A stretch of 64,000 nt of DNA from Rhizobium sp. 18065 (GTDB lineage Bacteria > Pseudomonadota > Alphaproteobacteria > Rhizobiales > Rhizobiaceae). Below the pieces are notes generated by a model. The model worked only from the letters and a program-made list of their open reading frames with translations. It had not been told where the DNA came from and ran no database searches. The position numbers were made by a program, and so were the translations under genes. The first letter of the stretch is position 1. Each line of letters starts with the position of its first letter. Of this stretch, positions 8,839 through 18,999 are shown one piece after another. The DNA is taken from contig NZ_CACSJP010000002.1 in assembly GCF_902706095.1 (NCBI RefSeq), forward strand, positions 496,001 to 560,000, written 5' to 3'.

Positions 8839-9618
8839 ATGCGGTGGCTTCTCCTGGCGCTCTTGCCGATTTCGCTGTCTCTGGCAGCCTGCACCTCCAC
8901 CAGCTATGACCTGATGGAAACGGCATCGATTTCGCCGCGTTTCAAGGATACAGATCCACAGGATTTCGACGGCAAGACACCGCATCGCCACAACGTGCAC
9001 GGCATCGACGTGTCGAAATGGAACGGTGACATCGACTGGGGCCAGGTCCGCCGCTCCGGCGTTTCCTTCGCCTTCATCAAGGCGACAGAAGGCAAGGACA
9101 TGGTCGATCCCCGCTTCAACGCATACTGGCAGCAGGCACGCGCCGCTGGCGTTCCCCATGCGCCGTACCACTTCTTCTACTTCTGTTCGACGGCCGACGA
9201 ACAGGCTGACTGGTTCATCCGCAACGTACCCAAGCAGTCCATGCATCTGCCGCCCGTACTCGATGTCGAGTGGAATCCCACCTCGAAAACCTGCAAAAGT
9301 CGCCCGGATGCGGCAACTGTGCGCAGCGAGATGAAGCGGTTCATGGACCGCATCGAAGCCTATTACGGCAAGCGCCCGATCATCTACACATCGGTTGATT
9401 TCCATCGCGACAATCTCGAAGGCGCGTTCCAGGACTATCATTTCTGGGTGCGGGCCGTCGCCCAGCATCCGAACGAAATCTATCCCGAGCGCCGCTGGGC
9501 CTTCTGGCAATATACCTCGACCGGGGTTATCCCGGGCATCAAGGGCGGAACGGATATCAACGTCTTCGCCGGCACGGAGGCAAACTGGAAAAAGTGGGTT
9601 GCATCCGTTTCCAAATAA
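8839..9618 (+). CDS. GH25 muramidase, lipoprotein
   Basis: A 259-residue lysozyme of glycoside hydrolase family 25, expected to hydrolyse MurNAc-(1,4)-GlcNAc bonds. The start at 8839 gives MRWLLLALLPISLSLAAC, a lipoprotein signal with LAAC lipobox; the in-frame ATG at 8758 would bury it. Catalytic signatures are HGIDVSKWNGDIDW (first Asp), FIKATEG, and PPVLDVEWN with the Asp-Glu pair, then FWQYTSTG near the end. A terminator hairpin follows at 9657. Confidence 0.88.
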   Translation: MRWLLLALLPISLSLAACTSTSYDLMETASISPRFKDTDPQDFDGKTPHRHNVHGIDVSKWNGDIDWGQVRRSGVSFAFIKATEGKDMVDPRFNAYWQQARAAGVPHAPYHFFYFCSTADEQADWFIRNVPKQSMHLPPVLDVEWNPTSKTCKSRPDAATVRSEMKRFMDRIEAYYGKRPIIYTSVDFHRDNLEGAFQDYHFWVRAVAQHPNEIYPERRWAFWQYTSTGVIPGIKGGTDINVFAGTEANWKKWVASVSK

Positions 9619-9656
9619 ATACGGTCCCAGCTTGAGAAATTTCCGAAAATAAGACC

Positions 9657-9684
9657 ATGGCGGCACGAGTCCTTGTGCCGCCAT
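9657..9684 (+). terminator. Terminator of the GH25 gene
   Basis: ATGGCGGCAC and GTGCCGCCAT form a perfect 10-bp stem with an 8-base loop, followed by CTCTCTTTGG. It lies 39 bases after the muramidase stop. Confidence 0.65.
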
Positions 9685-9741
9685 CTCTCTTTGGTCAAAA
9701 AGTCGCTTAATAACCGTCCGTAAGAAACATCCAAGGACCAA

Positions 9742-10929
9742 ATGATGACCTTTGCCTCACGCTTTGCCCTTCCCCTCGCCTTCCTCATGGCATCCACCAG
9801 CCTTTCGATGGCAGCCGAATGCGGCGGCGATCTCGGCACCTTCCTCCAGGGCGTCAAGGCGGAAGCCGTAGCCGCCGGCGTCCCCGCCGATATTGCCGAC
9901 CAGGCTTTGGCCGGCGCCCGAATCGACGAGAAAGTTCTGGCCCGTGACCGCTCGCAGGGCGTGTTCAAGCAGACATTCCTCGAATTCTCCCAGCGCACCG
10001 TCAGCCAGGCTCGCCTCGATATCGGCCGCCAGAAACTGCAGCAGTACAAGGCAGTGTTTGACCGGGCCGAACAGGAATTCGGCATTCCTTCCGGCATCAT
10101 CGCCGCCTTCTGGGCCATGGAGACCGATTTCGGTGCCGTGCAGGGTGATTTCAGCACCCGCAACGCGCTGGTGACGCTCGCACACGACTGCCGTCGTCCG
10201 GAACTGTTTCGCCCACAACTGCTGGCCCTGATCGAAATGGTCCAGCATGGCGATCTCGATCCCGCCACCAACACCGGCGCCTGGGCCGGCGAAATCGGCC
10301 AGGTGCAGATGCTTCCGAAAGATATCATCGAATTCGGCATAGACGGTGATGGCGATGGCCATATCAACGTCAAGCAGAGCGCACCGGACGCCATTCTGAC
10401 CGCGGCCAAGTTCATCCAGCACCTCGGCTTCAAGCGCGGCGAGCCATGGATTCAGGAAGTCACCATTCCCGACAACCTGCCTTTCGAAAAGACGGGCCTG
10501 AGCGGCCCGCTGACGGCCGGCGAATGGTTCGCGCTCGGCGTCACTCCGCGTGACGGAGATACAGCCTCAGGCAACCTGCCTGCATCGCTGGTCCTGCCGC
10601 AGGGGCGCAAGGGCACAGCATTCCTGACCTATCCGAACTTCAACATCTATCTGGAATGGAACCAGTCGTTTATCTACACGACCTCGGCGGCCTACTTTGC
10701 CACGCGTTTGATGGGGGCTCCACCCTATCTGAAGGGCACCCCGGAACAGGGCCTCGGTGACGTTGAGATGAAGGCGCTTCAGACCAAGCTCCAGACGCTC
10801 GGCCATGATGTCGGCAAGATTGATGGCATTCTGGGATCAGGCACCCGTGTGGCTATCCAGAAGGAACAGCAGCGGCTGGGCATGCCCGCCGATGGCTGGG
10901 CGACCCCGTCCCTGCTGAACACGCTGTGA
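9742..10929 (+). CDS. MltB-type lytic murein transglycosylase with peptidoglycan-binding domain
   Basis: A 395-residue SLT_2 (MltB family) protein with a signal peptide ending near SMAA. The catalytic Glu is in AAFWAMETDFGA (about residue 132); AGEIGQVQMLP and DGDGDGHINVKQSAPDA match the family core and its Asp-rich segment. A peptidoglycan_binding_1 domain closes the protein (KALQTKLQTLGHDVGKIDG...GTRVAIQ). MltB enzymes make 1,6-anhydro-muropeptides. ATGs at 9742 and 9745 both fit; AAGGA at 9733 is nearer to ideal for 9742. Confidence 0.9.
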   Translation: MMTFASRFALPLAFLMASTSLSMAAECGGDLGTFLQGVKAEAVAAGVPADIADQALAGARIDEKVLARDRSQGVFKQTFLEFSQRTVSQARLDIGRQKLQQYKAVFDRAEQEFGIPSGIIAAFWAMETDFGAVQGDFSTRNALVTLAHDCRRPELFRPQLLALIEMVQHGDLDPATNTGAWAGEIGQVQMLPKDIIEFGIDGDGDGHINVKQSAPDAILTAAKFIQHLGFKRGEPWIQEVTIPDNLPFEKTGLSGPLTAGEWFALGVTPRDGDTASGNLPASLVLPQGRKGTAFLTYPNFNIYLEWNQSFIYTTSAAYFATRLMGAPPYLKGTPEQGLGDVEMKALQTKLQTLGHDVGKIDGILGSGTRVAIQKEQQRLGMPADGWATPSLLNTL

Positions 10930-11009
10930 CCCAAAGACCGGCCGCATGAAACGGGTGGTTTCAGCAAGACTGTGAGATTAGCGTGGGGCTCCGATTCGAA
11001 AGGTGCCCC

Positions 11010-11942
11010 ATGCAACAACGAGCTCCCCTGACCTTGAACGCGACCACCTGGGTCCTGCTGATCCTGCTCGGCTTTATCTGGGGCGGCTCATTCTTCTTCG
11101 CGCGGTATGCAGTCGCCTATGTACCACCGTTCACGCTGGTTTTCCTTCGCCTGTCGCTTGCAGCGCTCGCCCTGCATCTCTATCTGCGCGGCGGTGACGA
11201 TCTCTATCGGATCCTGAAGACACGCTGGCGGGCATTCCTCTTGCTCGGGCTGATCAACAATGCCATCCCGCACACGCTGATCTTCCTCGGCCAGACGGAA
11301 ATCGGCGCAGGTCTTGCCTCGATCCTCAATGCCACGACACCGATCTGGACCGTGCTGATTGCCAACAAGCTGACCGCCGACGAGAAGCTTTCGCCAGCGA
11401 AGATCGCCGGCACCATCCTCGGCCTCTCCGGCACCGCCGTATTGATCGGGCCAAGCACCTTCCTGCAGACGGACGTGCCACTCTGGGCAGTGATCTTGCC
11501 GATCCTCGCCGCAGTCTCCTACGGCTTTGCCGCCACCTACGGCAAACGCTTCCGTGACGTGCCTGCCCCGGTAACCGCAGCCGGGCAGCTCACCGCCTCG
11601 TCGCTCGTCATGTTGCCGGCAGCCCTGGTCATCGATCAGCCCTGGTCACTGTCGATGCCGCCGCTCAGCGCAATCGCGGCCATATTGGCGCTCGCCTTGC
11701 TCTCCACCGCCTTCGCCTACATCCTGTTCTTCCGCATCATGGCAGCCGCTGGAGCGACCAACGCTTCGCTCGTCACGCTGCTCGTTCCACCCAGCGCAAT
11801 CCTGCTCGGTGCGCTTTTCCTCGGCGAAATTCTGCATCCGCTCGACGTCGTCGGAATGGCACTGATTGGCGCCGGCCTGCTCGTGCTGGACGGCCGCCTG
11901 CTCGGCTACCTGCCATTTGGCGACAAATCTCGCCTCGGCTGA
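11010..11942 (+). CDS. DMT-superfamily (EamA) transporter
   Basis: A 310-residue polytopic membrane protein with two EamA repeats (first helix WVLLILLGFIWGGSFFFARY, a typical EamA signature). An exporter is likely; the substrate is unknown. ATG 11010 has AAAGG about six bases upstream and is preferred to the GTG at 10983. It is a distant paralogue of the transporter at 2494. Confidence 0.82.
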   Translation: MQQRAPLTLNATTWVLLILLGFIWGGSFFFARYAVAYVPPFTLVFLRLSLAALALHLYLRGGDDLYRILKTRWRAFLLLGLINNAIPHTLIFLGQTEIGAGLASILNATTPIWTVLIANKLTADEKLSPAKIAGTILGLSGTAVLIGPSTFLQTDVPLWAVILPILAAVSYGFAATYGKRFRDVPAPVTAAGQLTASSLVMLPAALVIDQPWSLSMPPLSAIAAILALALLSTAFAYILFFRIMAAAGATNASLVTLLVPPSAILLGALFLGEILHPLDVVGMALIGAGLLVLDGRLLGYLPFGDKSRLG

Positions 11943-11994
11943 GTGGTGCCAAAAGGCAACAGTCCGCATCATATTGGAGCCCAGCAAGTCACGT

Positions 11995-12014
11995 TTGTTA
12001 AACTTCATTAACAA
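11995..12014. repeat. Inverted repeat upstream of the 25-residue ORF
   Basis: TTGTTAA-ACTTCA-TTAACAA, arms of seven bases. It sits 150 bases before the small membrane ORF in an AT-rich stretch. It resembles a CtrA site (TTAA-N7-TTAA) but the spacer is six, so it could as well be another operator. Confidence 0.3.
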
Positions 12015-12166
12015 CAGCTGAAAATTCTTAAACGACTGAAATATAACAATATTTTGCTAACTGCGACAGCTTATCCACCGGCCATCATCGCACCGCAGCA
12101 CAGAATTTGCTTTTCGATGACACAAATCGGACATAACATCTAACGGTCAAACACAAGGAGGCAGAC

Positions 12167-12244
12167 ATGGGACTGACTAATTCTATCAATGTCCTTATCG
12201 TCAGTGCGGCGTTTGTGTTCATTACCACCATGCTGTTCATCTGA
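12167..12244 (+). CDS. 25-residue single-helix membrane protein (candidate)
   Basis: A short ORF with a near-perfect Shine-Dalgarno (AAGGAGG, six bases before the ATG), encoding a polar start MGLTNS and one hydrophobic segment of about 17 residues (INVLIVSAAFVFITTML). It ends with TGA and is followed 80 bases later by a strong terminator. The combination of ribosome site, helix and terminator in an otherwise empty 430-base gap argues for a real small gene. The function is not recognised; small single-helix proteins often modulate a larger membrane complex. No expression evidence is available from sequence. Confidence 0.6.
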   Translation: MGLTNSINVLIVSAAFVFITTMLFI

Positions 12245-12323
12245 CCGGGAGTGAGATGAGCCAAAAGCGATGAAGCGGCCAACCAAGGCCTCTCGGGCAG
12301 GAATGATTTTAGAAATCAAAAAG

Positions 12324-12348
12324 GCGCATGACGGACCCCGTCATGCGC
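12324..12348. terminator. Bidirectional terminator between the small ORF and metF
   Basis: GCGCATGACGG and CCGTCATGCGC form an 11-bp stem with a 3-base loop, flanked by A-runs on the left and T-runs on the right, so it can end transcription from the small plus-strand ORF and from metF on the minus strand. Confidence 0.8.
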
Positions 12349-12374
12349 TTTTCACTTGATACCCGCCAGCTGTT

Positions 12375-13298
12375 TCAGGCCGCAGCCCCGGACAACGTTC
12401 GAGACTTGCCGTCCAGCCCAAGCCGCGACAGCGTCGCGATTGTCAGTGGTGCACGGTTCATCGTGTAAATGTGGAAATCCCGGATACCGCGCTTCGCCAG
12501 ATCGGCGATCTGCTCGGCGGCAATATCCGCCGCCACGGCTGCCCGCTCCTGCGCATTGCCATCGGTTCCTTCGAAACGACGATCGATGCTCGCCGGAACC
12601 GATGCACCACACATCGAGGCAAAACGCTTCAGCTGCGTCAGGTTCTGAATCGGCATGATACCGGGCACGATCGGAATGGTGATCCCCGCCGCCAGCACCC
12701 GGTCGAGATAGCGCGCATAGACATCATTGTCGAAAAAGAACTGCGTCAGCGCCCGCGTTGCACCGGCATCCACCTTGCGCTTGAGCATGTCCAGATCAAC
12801 GGCTTCATCCGGGCTTTCCGGATGCTTTTCCGGGTAGGCGGAGACAGACACCTCGAAATCGCCCATCTCCCGCAGCCCGCCCACCAGATCGGCGGCATTG
12901 ATGAAACCGTCCGGGTGCGGCTGGTAAGCCGCGCCGACGCCATCTTGCGGGTCGCCGCGCAGCGCGACGAAATGTCGGACACCGACGGCCCTGAATTCCT
13001 CGACCACACGCCGCACCTCGTCGCGTGTCGCACCGACACAGGTCAGGTGCGATGCAGTCGGCATCGGTGTATCGCTGATCAGCCGCTTCACCGTACTCAG
13101 CGTCGGCTCGCGCGTGGTGCCGCCGGCTCCATAAGTGACGGAGACGAAATCTGGCTGCCACGGCGCCAATGCCTCGACGGTTGACCAGAGCTGGTCTTCC
13201 ATGTCCGGTGACTTCGGCGGAAAGAATTCAAACGAGATGCGCAGATCTGCAGCGTCTTGGTCTGCAGCGTCTTCGATCGCTCTTTGGTGCTCGGCCAT
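12375..13298 (-). CDS. metF: Methylenetetrahydrofolate reductase
   Basis: A 307-residue FAD enzyme that reduces 5,10-methylene-THF to 5-methyl-THF, the methyl donor for MetH. Family features are RISFEFFPPKSPDMEDQLW (conserved Glu in EFFPPK), the FVSVTYGAGG motif, ALRGDPQDG, and TRALTQFFFDND. The start codon abuts the stop of the ArsR-methyltransferase gene with no intergenic base, so the two form an operon that reads from the upstream palindrome at 14331. The partner enzyme, metH, lies at 45627 behind a matching palindrome. Confidence 0.95.
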   Translation of the reverse strand: MAEHQRAIEDAADQDAADLRISFEFFPPKSPDMEDQLWSTVEALAPWQPDFVSVTYGAGGTTREPTLSTVKRLISDTPMPTASHLTCVGATRDEVRRVVEEFRAVGVRHFVALRGDPQDGVGAAYQPHPDGFINAADLVGGLREMGDFEVSVSAYPEKHPESPDEAVDLDMLKRKVDAGATRALTQFFFDNDVYARYLDRVLAAGITIPIVPGIMPIQNLTQLKRFASMCGASVPASIDRRFEGTDGNAQERAAVAADIAAEQIADLAKRGIRDFHIYTMNRAPLTIATLSRLGLDGKSRTLSGAAA

Positions 13299-14306
13299 TT
13301 ATCTGCTCCCGGTCTGTAAAATTGCTGTGTCCACACCGGCTGGTGCCAGAACGGCGTCGCGTCGGGCAAGCCAGATGGTGACGGTAAGCCCCCTGCCCGC
13401 CGCACTTTCCGGCGGCAAATCGACCACTTCCTCGACGTGGAAGCCGTTACGGTTCAGCCAGTCGGCCATGATCTGTCGCGAGAAACCAAGTCGGACATGG
13501 GCATGTTCGTCGCGCAGGTATTCCAGCTCATGCGGTGCCAGATCGACGATCGCCAAGCGGCCATTCGGTTTCAGCATGCGCGCCGCCTCGGCCAGTGCCA
13601 GCTCGGGCTGCTCAAGGAAGTGCAGGACCTGATGGATCGTCACCAGATCGTAGTCTTCCGCATCAAGCGGCAGGTTGAGAATGTCTCCATGGCGAACGGA
13701 CGCCGACAGAACGCCGCCCTTGTCGAGATTGGCACGCGCGACCGAAAGCATATCACGGCTCGCATCGATGCCGGTTGCCCGACGATACTGGCTTGAGAGA
13801 AGCTGCAGGATGCGACCCGTGCCGGTGCCGAGATCCAGCAGAGCATCGACCGGCTCCGGCCCGACGAGCTTCAGCAGCGCAGCCTCGACATCGGCGTCGT
13901 TGACATGCAGACGGCGAAGTTCATCCCACTCGGACGCATTGCGGCTGAAATATTCCTGCGCCCGCTGCGCCCGCGAACGCTTGACGGCTGCAAGGCGCTC
14001 CCTGTCGCGCTGCAGGACCGGATCGGTCTCCTGCGTCGCATCCAGCAGGACACGGGTCAGATCGGCCCCGGCCCCTTCCTGCTTCAACCGGAAAAACGCC
14101 CAGGCACCTTCCTGGTAGCGATCCACCAGTTCGGCCTCGGCGAGCAGTTTCAGGTGACGCGAGATTCGGGGCTGCGACTGCCCCAGAATTTCGGTAAGAT
14201 CGGTGACGGTCAGATCGCCAGCGGACAGGAGTGCAAGCAGGCGAAGACGGGTGGGTTCACCCGCCGCCTTCAACAACTCCACCAGAGCATCCACACCAAA
14301 TTTCAT
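13299..14306 (-). CDS. ArsR-family regulator fused to a SAM-dependent methyltransferase (SahR-like)
   Basis: A 335-residue two-domain protein. Residues 1-95 are an ArsR winged helix (LKAAGEPTRLRLLALLSAGDLTVT; recognition region LGQSQPRISRHLKLL). Residues 145-320 are a class I methyltransferase with motif I LLDLGTGTGRILQLL. ATG 14306 has GAGG upstream and fits the usual ArsR start; the open frame extends to 14576 but that extension is not plausible. The gene precedes metF directly. ArsR regulators of methionine-cycle genes that respond to S-adenosylhomocysteine are known as SahR; the fused domain suggests SAM or SAH as ligand. Whether the domain methylates anything is unknown. Confidence 0.85.
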   Translation of the reverse strand: MKFGVDALVELLKAAGEPTRLRLLALLSAGDLTVTDLTEILGQSQPRISRHLKLLAEAELVDRYQEGAWAFFRLKQEGAGADLTRVLLDATQETDPVLQRDRERLAAVKRSRAQRAQEYFSRNASEWDELRRLHVNDADVEAALLKLVGPEPVDALLDLGTGTGRILQLLSSQYRRATGIDASRDMLSVARANLDKGGVLSASVRHGDILNLPLDAEDYDLVTIHQVLHFLEQPELALAEAARMLKPNGRLAIVDLAPHELEYLRDEHAHVRLGFSRQIMADWLNRNGFHVEEVVDLPPESAAGRGLTVTIWLARRDAVLAPAGVDTAILQTGSR

Positions 14307-14330
14307 CTCTGACCTCGAAGTGCAATAATC

Positions 14331-14350
14331 ATATAAAGATATGTTTATGT
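14331..14350. promoter_or_regulatory. Operator of the ArsR-metF operon
   Basis: ATATAAAGATATGTTTATGT, an imperfect palindrome 25 bases upstream of the regulator start. It matches the perfect palindrome in front of metH (49423) at 18 of 20 positions, which points to one regulator, most simply the adjacent ArsR-methyltransferase acting also on itself. Confidence 0.75.
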
Positions 14351-14416
14351 CACATGCGGCCGCCGCGCAAGCACTATCTGCGCACCTGCTCCGACATGTG
14401 GCAGCAAGACGCAAAA

Positions 14417-14436
14417 CGGCCGCCCGAAGGCGGCCG
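14417..14436 (-). terminator. Terminator of the chemoreceptor gene
   Basis: CGGCCGCC and GGCGGCCG form an 8-bp GC stem with a tetraloop; on the minus strand it is followed by TTTTGCG. It lies 34 bases beyond the receptor stop codon. Confidence 0.65.
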
Positions 14437-14469
14437 CGATCATGTTTTTGCCAGGGTCGAATGACCGGA

Positions 14470-16827
14470 TCAGAATTCTTCCCAGCTCTGGTTAGCCAGT
14501 GCATTGTTGCCCGAGACGGCAGGCATCGCGCGCCGCGGTTGCGGCGCGGGCGCAGCGGCATTGAACTGCGCAGCACGGACCGGCGCAGAGTTCGAGGAAG
14601 CGACTACCCGCTGCATTGGCTGGGTGGACCGTTGACCGGTACGGAACTGGCCGAGCAATTCGGAAAGCTTGCCGCTTTCCTGTGCCAGACCAGCACCGGC
14701 TGCGTTCATTTCCTCAACCATCGCCGCATTCTGTTGCGTCGCCTGGTCCATATGATTGACCGCGGTATTGACTTCACCAAGCCCGACCGACTGTTCCTGC
14801 GCGGCCGTGGCGATCGCATCCATGTGCTGGTTGATCGACTGTACCAGACCGGCAATCGCGGTCAGACCTTCACCCGTATCATTGACCAGCTTGACGCCCT
14901 CGCTGACGGCCACTTCGGAATTGCCGATCAGCGACTTGATCTCCTTGGCAGCCTTGGCAGAGCGCTGGGCCAGTTCGCGAACTTCCTGTGCGACGACCGC
15001 AAAACCCTTGCCGGCCTCCCCAGCACGAGCGGCTTCGACACCCGCATTCAGCGCCAGAAGATTGGTCTGGAAGGCGATTTCATCGATTACTCCGATGATC
15101 TGGCCGATCTGGCGGGAGGAGTGCTCGATGCGCTCCATGGCCGACACCGCATTGCTGACAACCACGCCCGAGTGCTCGGCACGGCTTCTGGTATCACGTA
15201 CCAGATCGCGCGCCTCGCCGGTCCGCTTGGAGGTCGCGGTGACGTTGGCGGTGATCTCCTCAAGCGCGGCCGCCGTCTGCTCAAGCGAAGCAGCCTGCTG
15301 CTCGGTGCGCTTGGCGAGATTGTCGGATGCATGCGAAATCTCACTGCTGCCGCCAGAGACCACCGACGCGGAACCACCAACCGCAAGCAATGTCGCGCGC
15401 AACTGGCTCACAGATGTATTGAAGTCATGTCGTAGGGCTTCGAACTGTGGCGCAAACTGATCTTCGATCTCGCAAAGCAGATCGCCCGACGCGAGCCGCT
15501 GCAGACCACCGGCCAGCGCACCAGTCGCGCGCGTCAGACGCTCATCGGCATCCGCCTCGGCGCGACGCTGCGTTTCAATACGGTCACGCTCGGCGGCGAG
15601 GCGATTCTCTTCCGCACTGGCTTCAAGCTCCTTGTTCCGGATAGCCGCGATCTGGAACACTTCGACCGAACGTGCCATCGCCCCCATCTCGTCCTTGCGC
15701 TTGGCACCCGGAACCACGACAGCCAGATCGCCATCGGCAAGCGAACCCATGCAGCGGGTCAATGCACCGATCGGTCCGATGACCTTACGCACGATCACAG
15801 TCATCCCGACGACGGCAAGGCCAATCACAAGGGCAAAAAGCGTCAGAAAGGTCAACGCTTGCGCAAGCGCATCGGCTTTCGACTTCATGGCTTGCTCATG
15901 CAACGTATCCATGGCCAGCGACGCGATAGCGGCAATGGTGGCCAGCGCGGACGTAGTCGGTCCTCTCCACTGATCGATCGTCAGCGGCGCCTTCTCCCCC
16001 GAACTGAGCTTGGCAATCACGTCAGCCCGCAGTTTGGCATAGTCACCGGTAAAATAGGCAGCATCGGCGGCAGTGAAGCCGTCCTTGATGTTCTGCGGTG
16101 TTTGCGGATGATCCACCAGCACACGCACGGCCTTCCAGGCATAAGCGACATTCGCATCCGCAATGGCGAGCTTCGCCTGCGTTTCGACGGACAACGGTTC
16201 GCCGGAGGTGACCGCACTGTTGAGGATCAAAGCACCGCCGCCGCCAAGCGCACGGGTCGACCAGGCATAAGCCCGCGTCTGAATCATCGGCATCATTGCC
16301 GCATCAAGGCTACGCATGCGGCCTTCCGCCGATTCGGATGCCTTTTCGAGGTCAGCCAGGAAAGTCGCACCCAGATCCATCGATGCCTTGGTAACTGCGC
16401 CATCACGACCTTCGAGCGGCTTTGCGAGCTCGGCATCGATTGTCTTGCGATAGGCCGCAACCTGGTCATAGGTGGCCATCACGGCCGAGATCGGTGCCGA
16501 AAGTTCCGCGGCATTGATCCCGGCGGCAATCGCCTCGGCATCTGCCATGCCAGCATCGACGATTGCACGGTTCTTCACCACCGAGGCGACCGAACCGGCA
16601 GCCGCATCCGATGCCAGCGACAGCGCCGAAGCGCTATCGCCGCGCTCGCTGCGAAACGCCAGCAATGCCTTGAACAAGGCCTTGTCAAAGCCGGTGAGTT
16701 CCGAAACCTCGGCATAGACCTGATATTGCCGGTAGGAAGACAGCATCGAATTTCCGACCAGTACACTCAGCATCAGACTGAGGAGTGCGAAAATGCTGAA
16801 GAGTACATTTCGAATAGAGAAAATCAT
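14470..16827 (-). CDS. Methyl-accepting chemotaxis protein with NIT-like sensor
   Basis: A 785-residue membrane receptor. Helix 1 lies at about residues 8-30 and helix 2 near 320-345, bounding a periplasmic, mostly helical sensor. Its first part reads [19 protein letters not shown], resembling the NIT (nitrate/nitrite-sensing) domain, whose hallmark is a similar ERG-S-A segment. HAMP follows, then the methyl-accepting signalling domain with hairpin tip [20 protein letters not shown] and [17 protein letters not shown]. The last residues are SWEEF, a likely CheR/CheB-tethering pentapeptide. No che genes are in the window. Confidence 0.92.
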   Translation of the reverse strand: MIFSIRNVLFSIFALLSLMLSVLVGNSMLSSYRQYQVYAEVSELTGFDKALFKALLAFRSERGDSASALSLASDAAAGSVASVVKNRAIVDAGMADAEAIAAGINAAELSAPISAVMATYDQVAAYRKTIDAELAKPLEGRDGAVTKASMDLGATFLADLEKASESAEGRMRSLDAAMMPMIQTRAYAWSTRALGGGGALILNSAVTSGEPLSVETQAKLAIADANVAYAWKAVRVLVDHPQTPQNIKDGFTAADAAYFTGDYAKLRADVIAKLSSGEKAPLTIDQWRGPTTSALATIAAIASLAMDTLHEQAMKSKADALAQALTFLTLFALVIGLAVVGMTVIVRKVIGPIGALTRCMGSLADGDLAVVVPGAKRKDEMGAMARSVEVFQIAAIRNKELEASAEENRLAAERDRIETQRRAEADADERLTRATGALAGGLQRLASGDLLCEIEDQFAPQFEALRHDFNTSVSQLRATLLAVGGSASVVSGGSSEISHASDNLAKRTEQQAASLEQTAAALEEITANVTATSKRTGEARDLVRDTRSRAEHSGVVVSNAVSAMERIEHSSRQIGQIIGVIDEIAFQTNLLALNAGVEAARAGEAGKGFAVVAQEVRELAQRSAKAAKEIKSLIGNSEVAVSEGVKLVNDTGEGLTAIAGLVQSINQHMDAIATAAQEQSVGLGEVNTAVNHMDQATQQNAAMVEEMNAAGAGLAQESGKLSELLGQFRTGQRSTQPMQRVVASSNSAPVRAAQFNAAAPAPQPRRAMPAVSGNNALANQSWEEF

Positions 16828-17172
16828 AGAATGCCCCGAAAATTGGCCGATATCGGAGTATTTGATGATAAATTGAATAAGCCGAGGTTAATGTTGCGCC
16901 GCACAAACCAATCCGTATCGGGACAACAGGAGACACACGCAGATTTGCGGTGTCGAGAAACTGAAAAATGCCAATTCAATGACATTTTTGCCCTCACCGA
17001 CTGACCTCTATCAATTTTCACAGACAACAATTCGTTTCACATACATTCATCCGCAACACGAGAACAAAACAAAAAACCTTGGCTATGGTCGCCGCTCTTG
17101 TCCCGGTGGTAATGCAAGCAATGCGACTGCGCCCGCTCCGTCAAACAGCGGACGTCGAAAAACCGAACAAAA
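16828..17172. other. Non-coding gap upstream of the chemoreceptor
   Basis: About 350 bases, more AT-rich than its surroundings, holding the chemoreceptor leader and promoter region. I see no ORF with a ribosome site and no clear operator. The ettA terminator closes it on the right. Confidence 0.5.
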
Positions 17173-17197
17173 AAAGCTCCGGTGATACCGGAGCTTT
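17173..17197 (-). terminator. Terminator of ettA
   Basis: AAAGCTCCGGT and ACCGGAGCTTT, an 11-bp stem with a 3-base loop; on the minus strand it is followed by seven T. It lies 45 bases after the ettA stop. Confidence 0.85.
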
Positions 17198-17241
17198 CAT
17201 TGAAACAGGCGGCGGCGTCAGCTGACGCAATCGCGGTCCGA

Positions 17242-18891
<1,650 letters not shown>

Positions 18892-18938
18892 CGTGAAATT
18901 GCTCCGGGCAGAATGGGAAGTTGCCGCTATGTAGGCGA

Positions 18939-18965
18939 ATTGCGCCGCTGGAGCAACGGCGCAAT
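18939..18965 (-). terminator. Hairpin between the GT-C-like gene and ettA
   Basis: ATTGCGCCG and CGGCGCAAT form a perfect 9-bp stem with a 9-base loop, 35 bases past the stop of the membrane protein and 48 bases before ettA. No U tract follows, so it may attenuate rather than fully terminate. Confidence 0.45.
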
Positions 18966-18999
18966 GATGAAGATATCCCGCTATCGAGGCTTTTCGCCG

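Noticed and set aside
11995..12014. CtrA site upstream of the small ORF
   Set aside because: The spacer between TTAA halves is six, not seven; kept only as an inverted repeat.
14307..14576. 90-residue N-terminal extension of the ArsR-methyltransferase frame
   Set aside because: It would run through the palindromic operator and the AT-rich promoter; the ATG at 14306 has GAGG and fits ArsR proteins.
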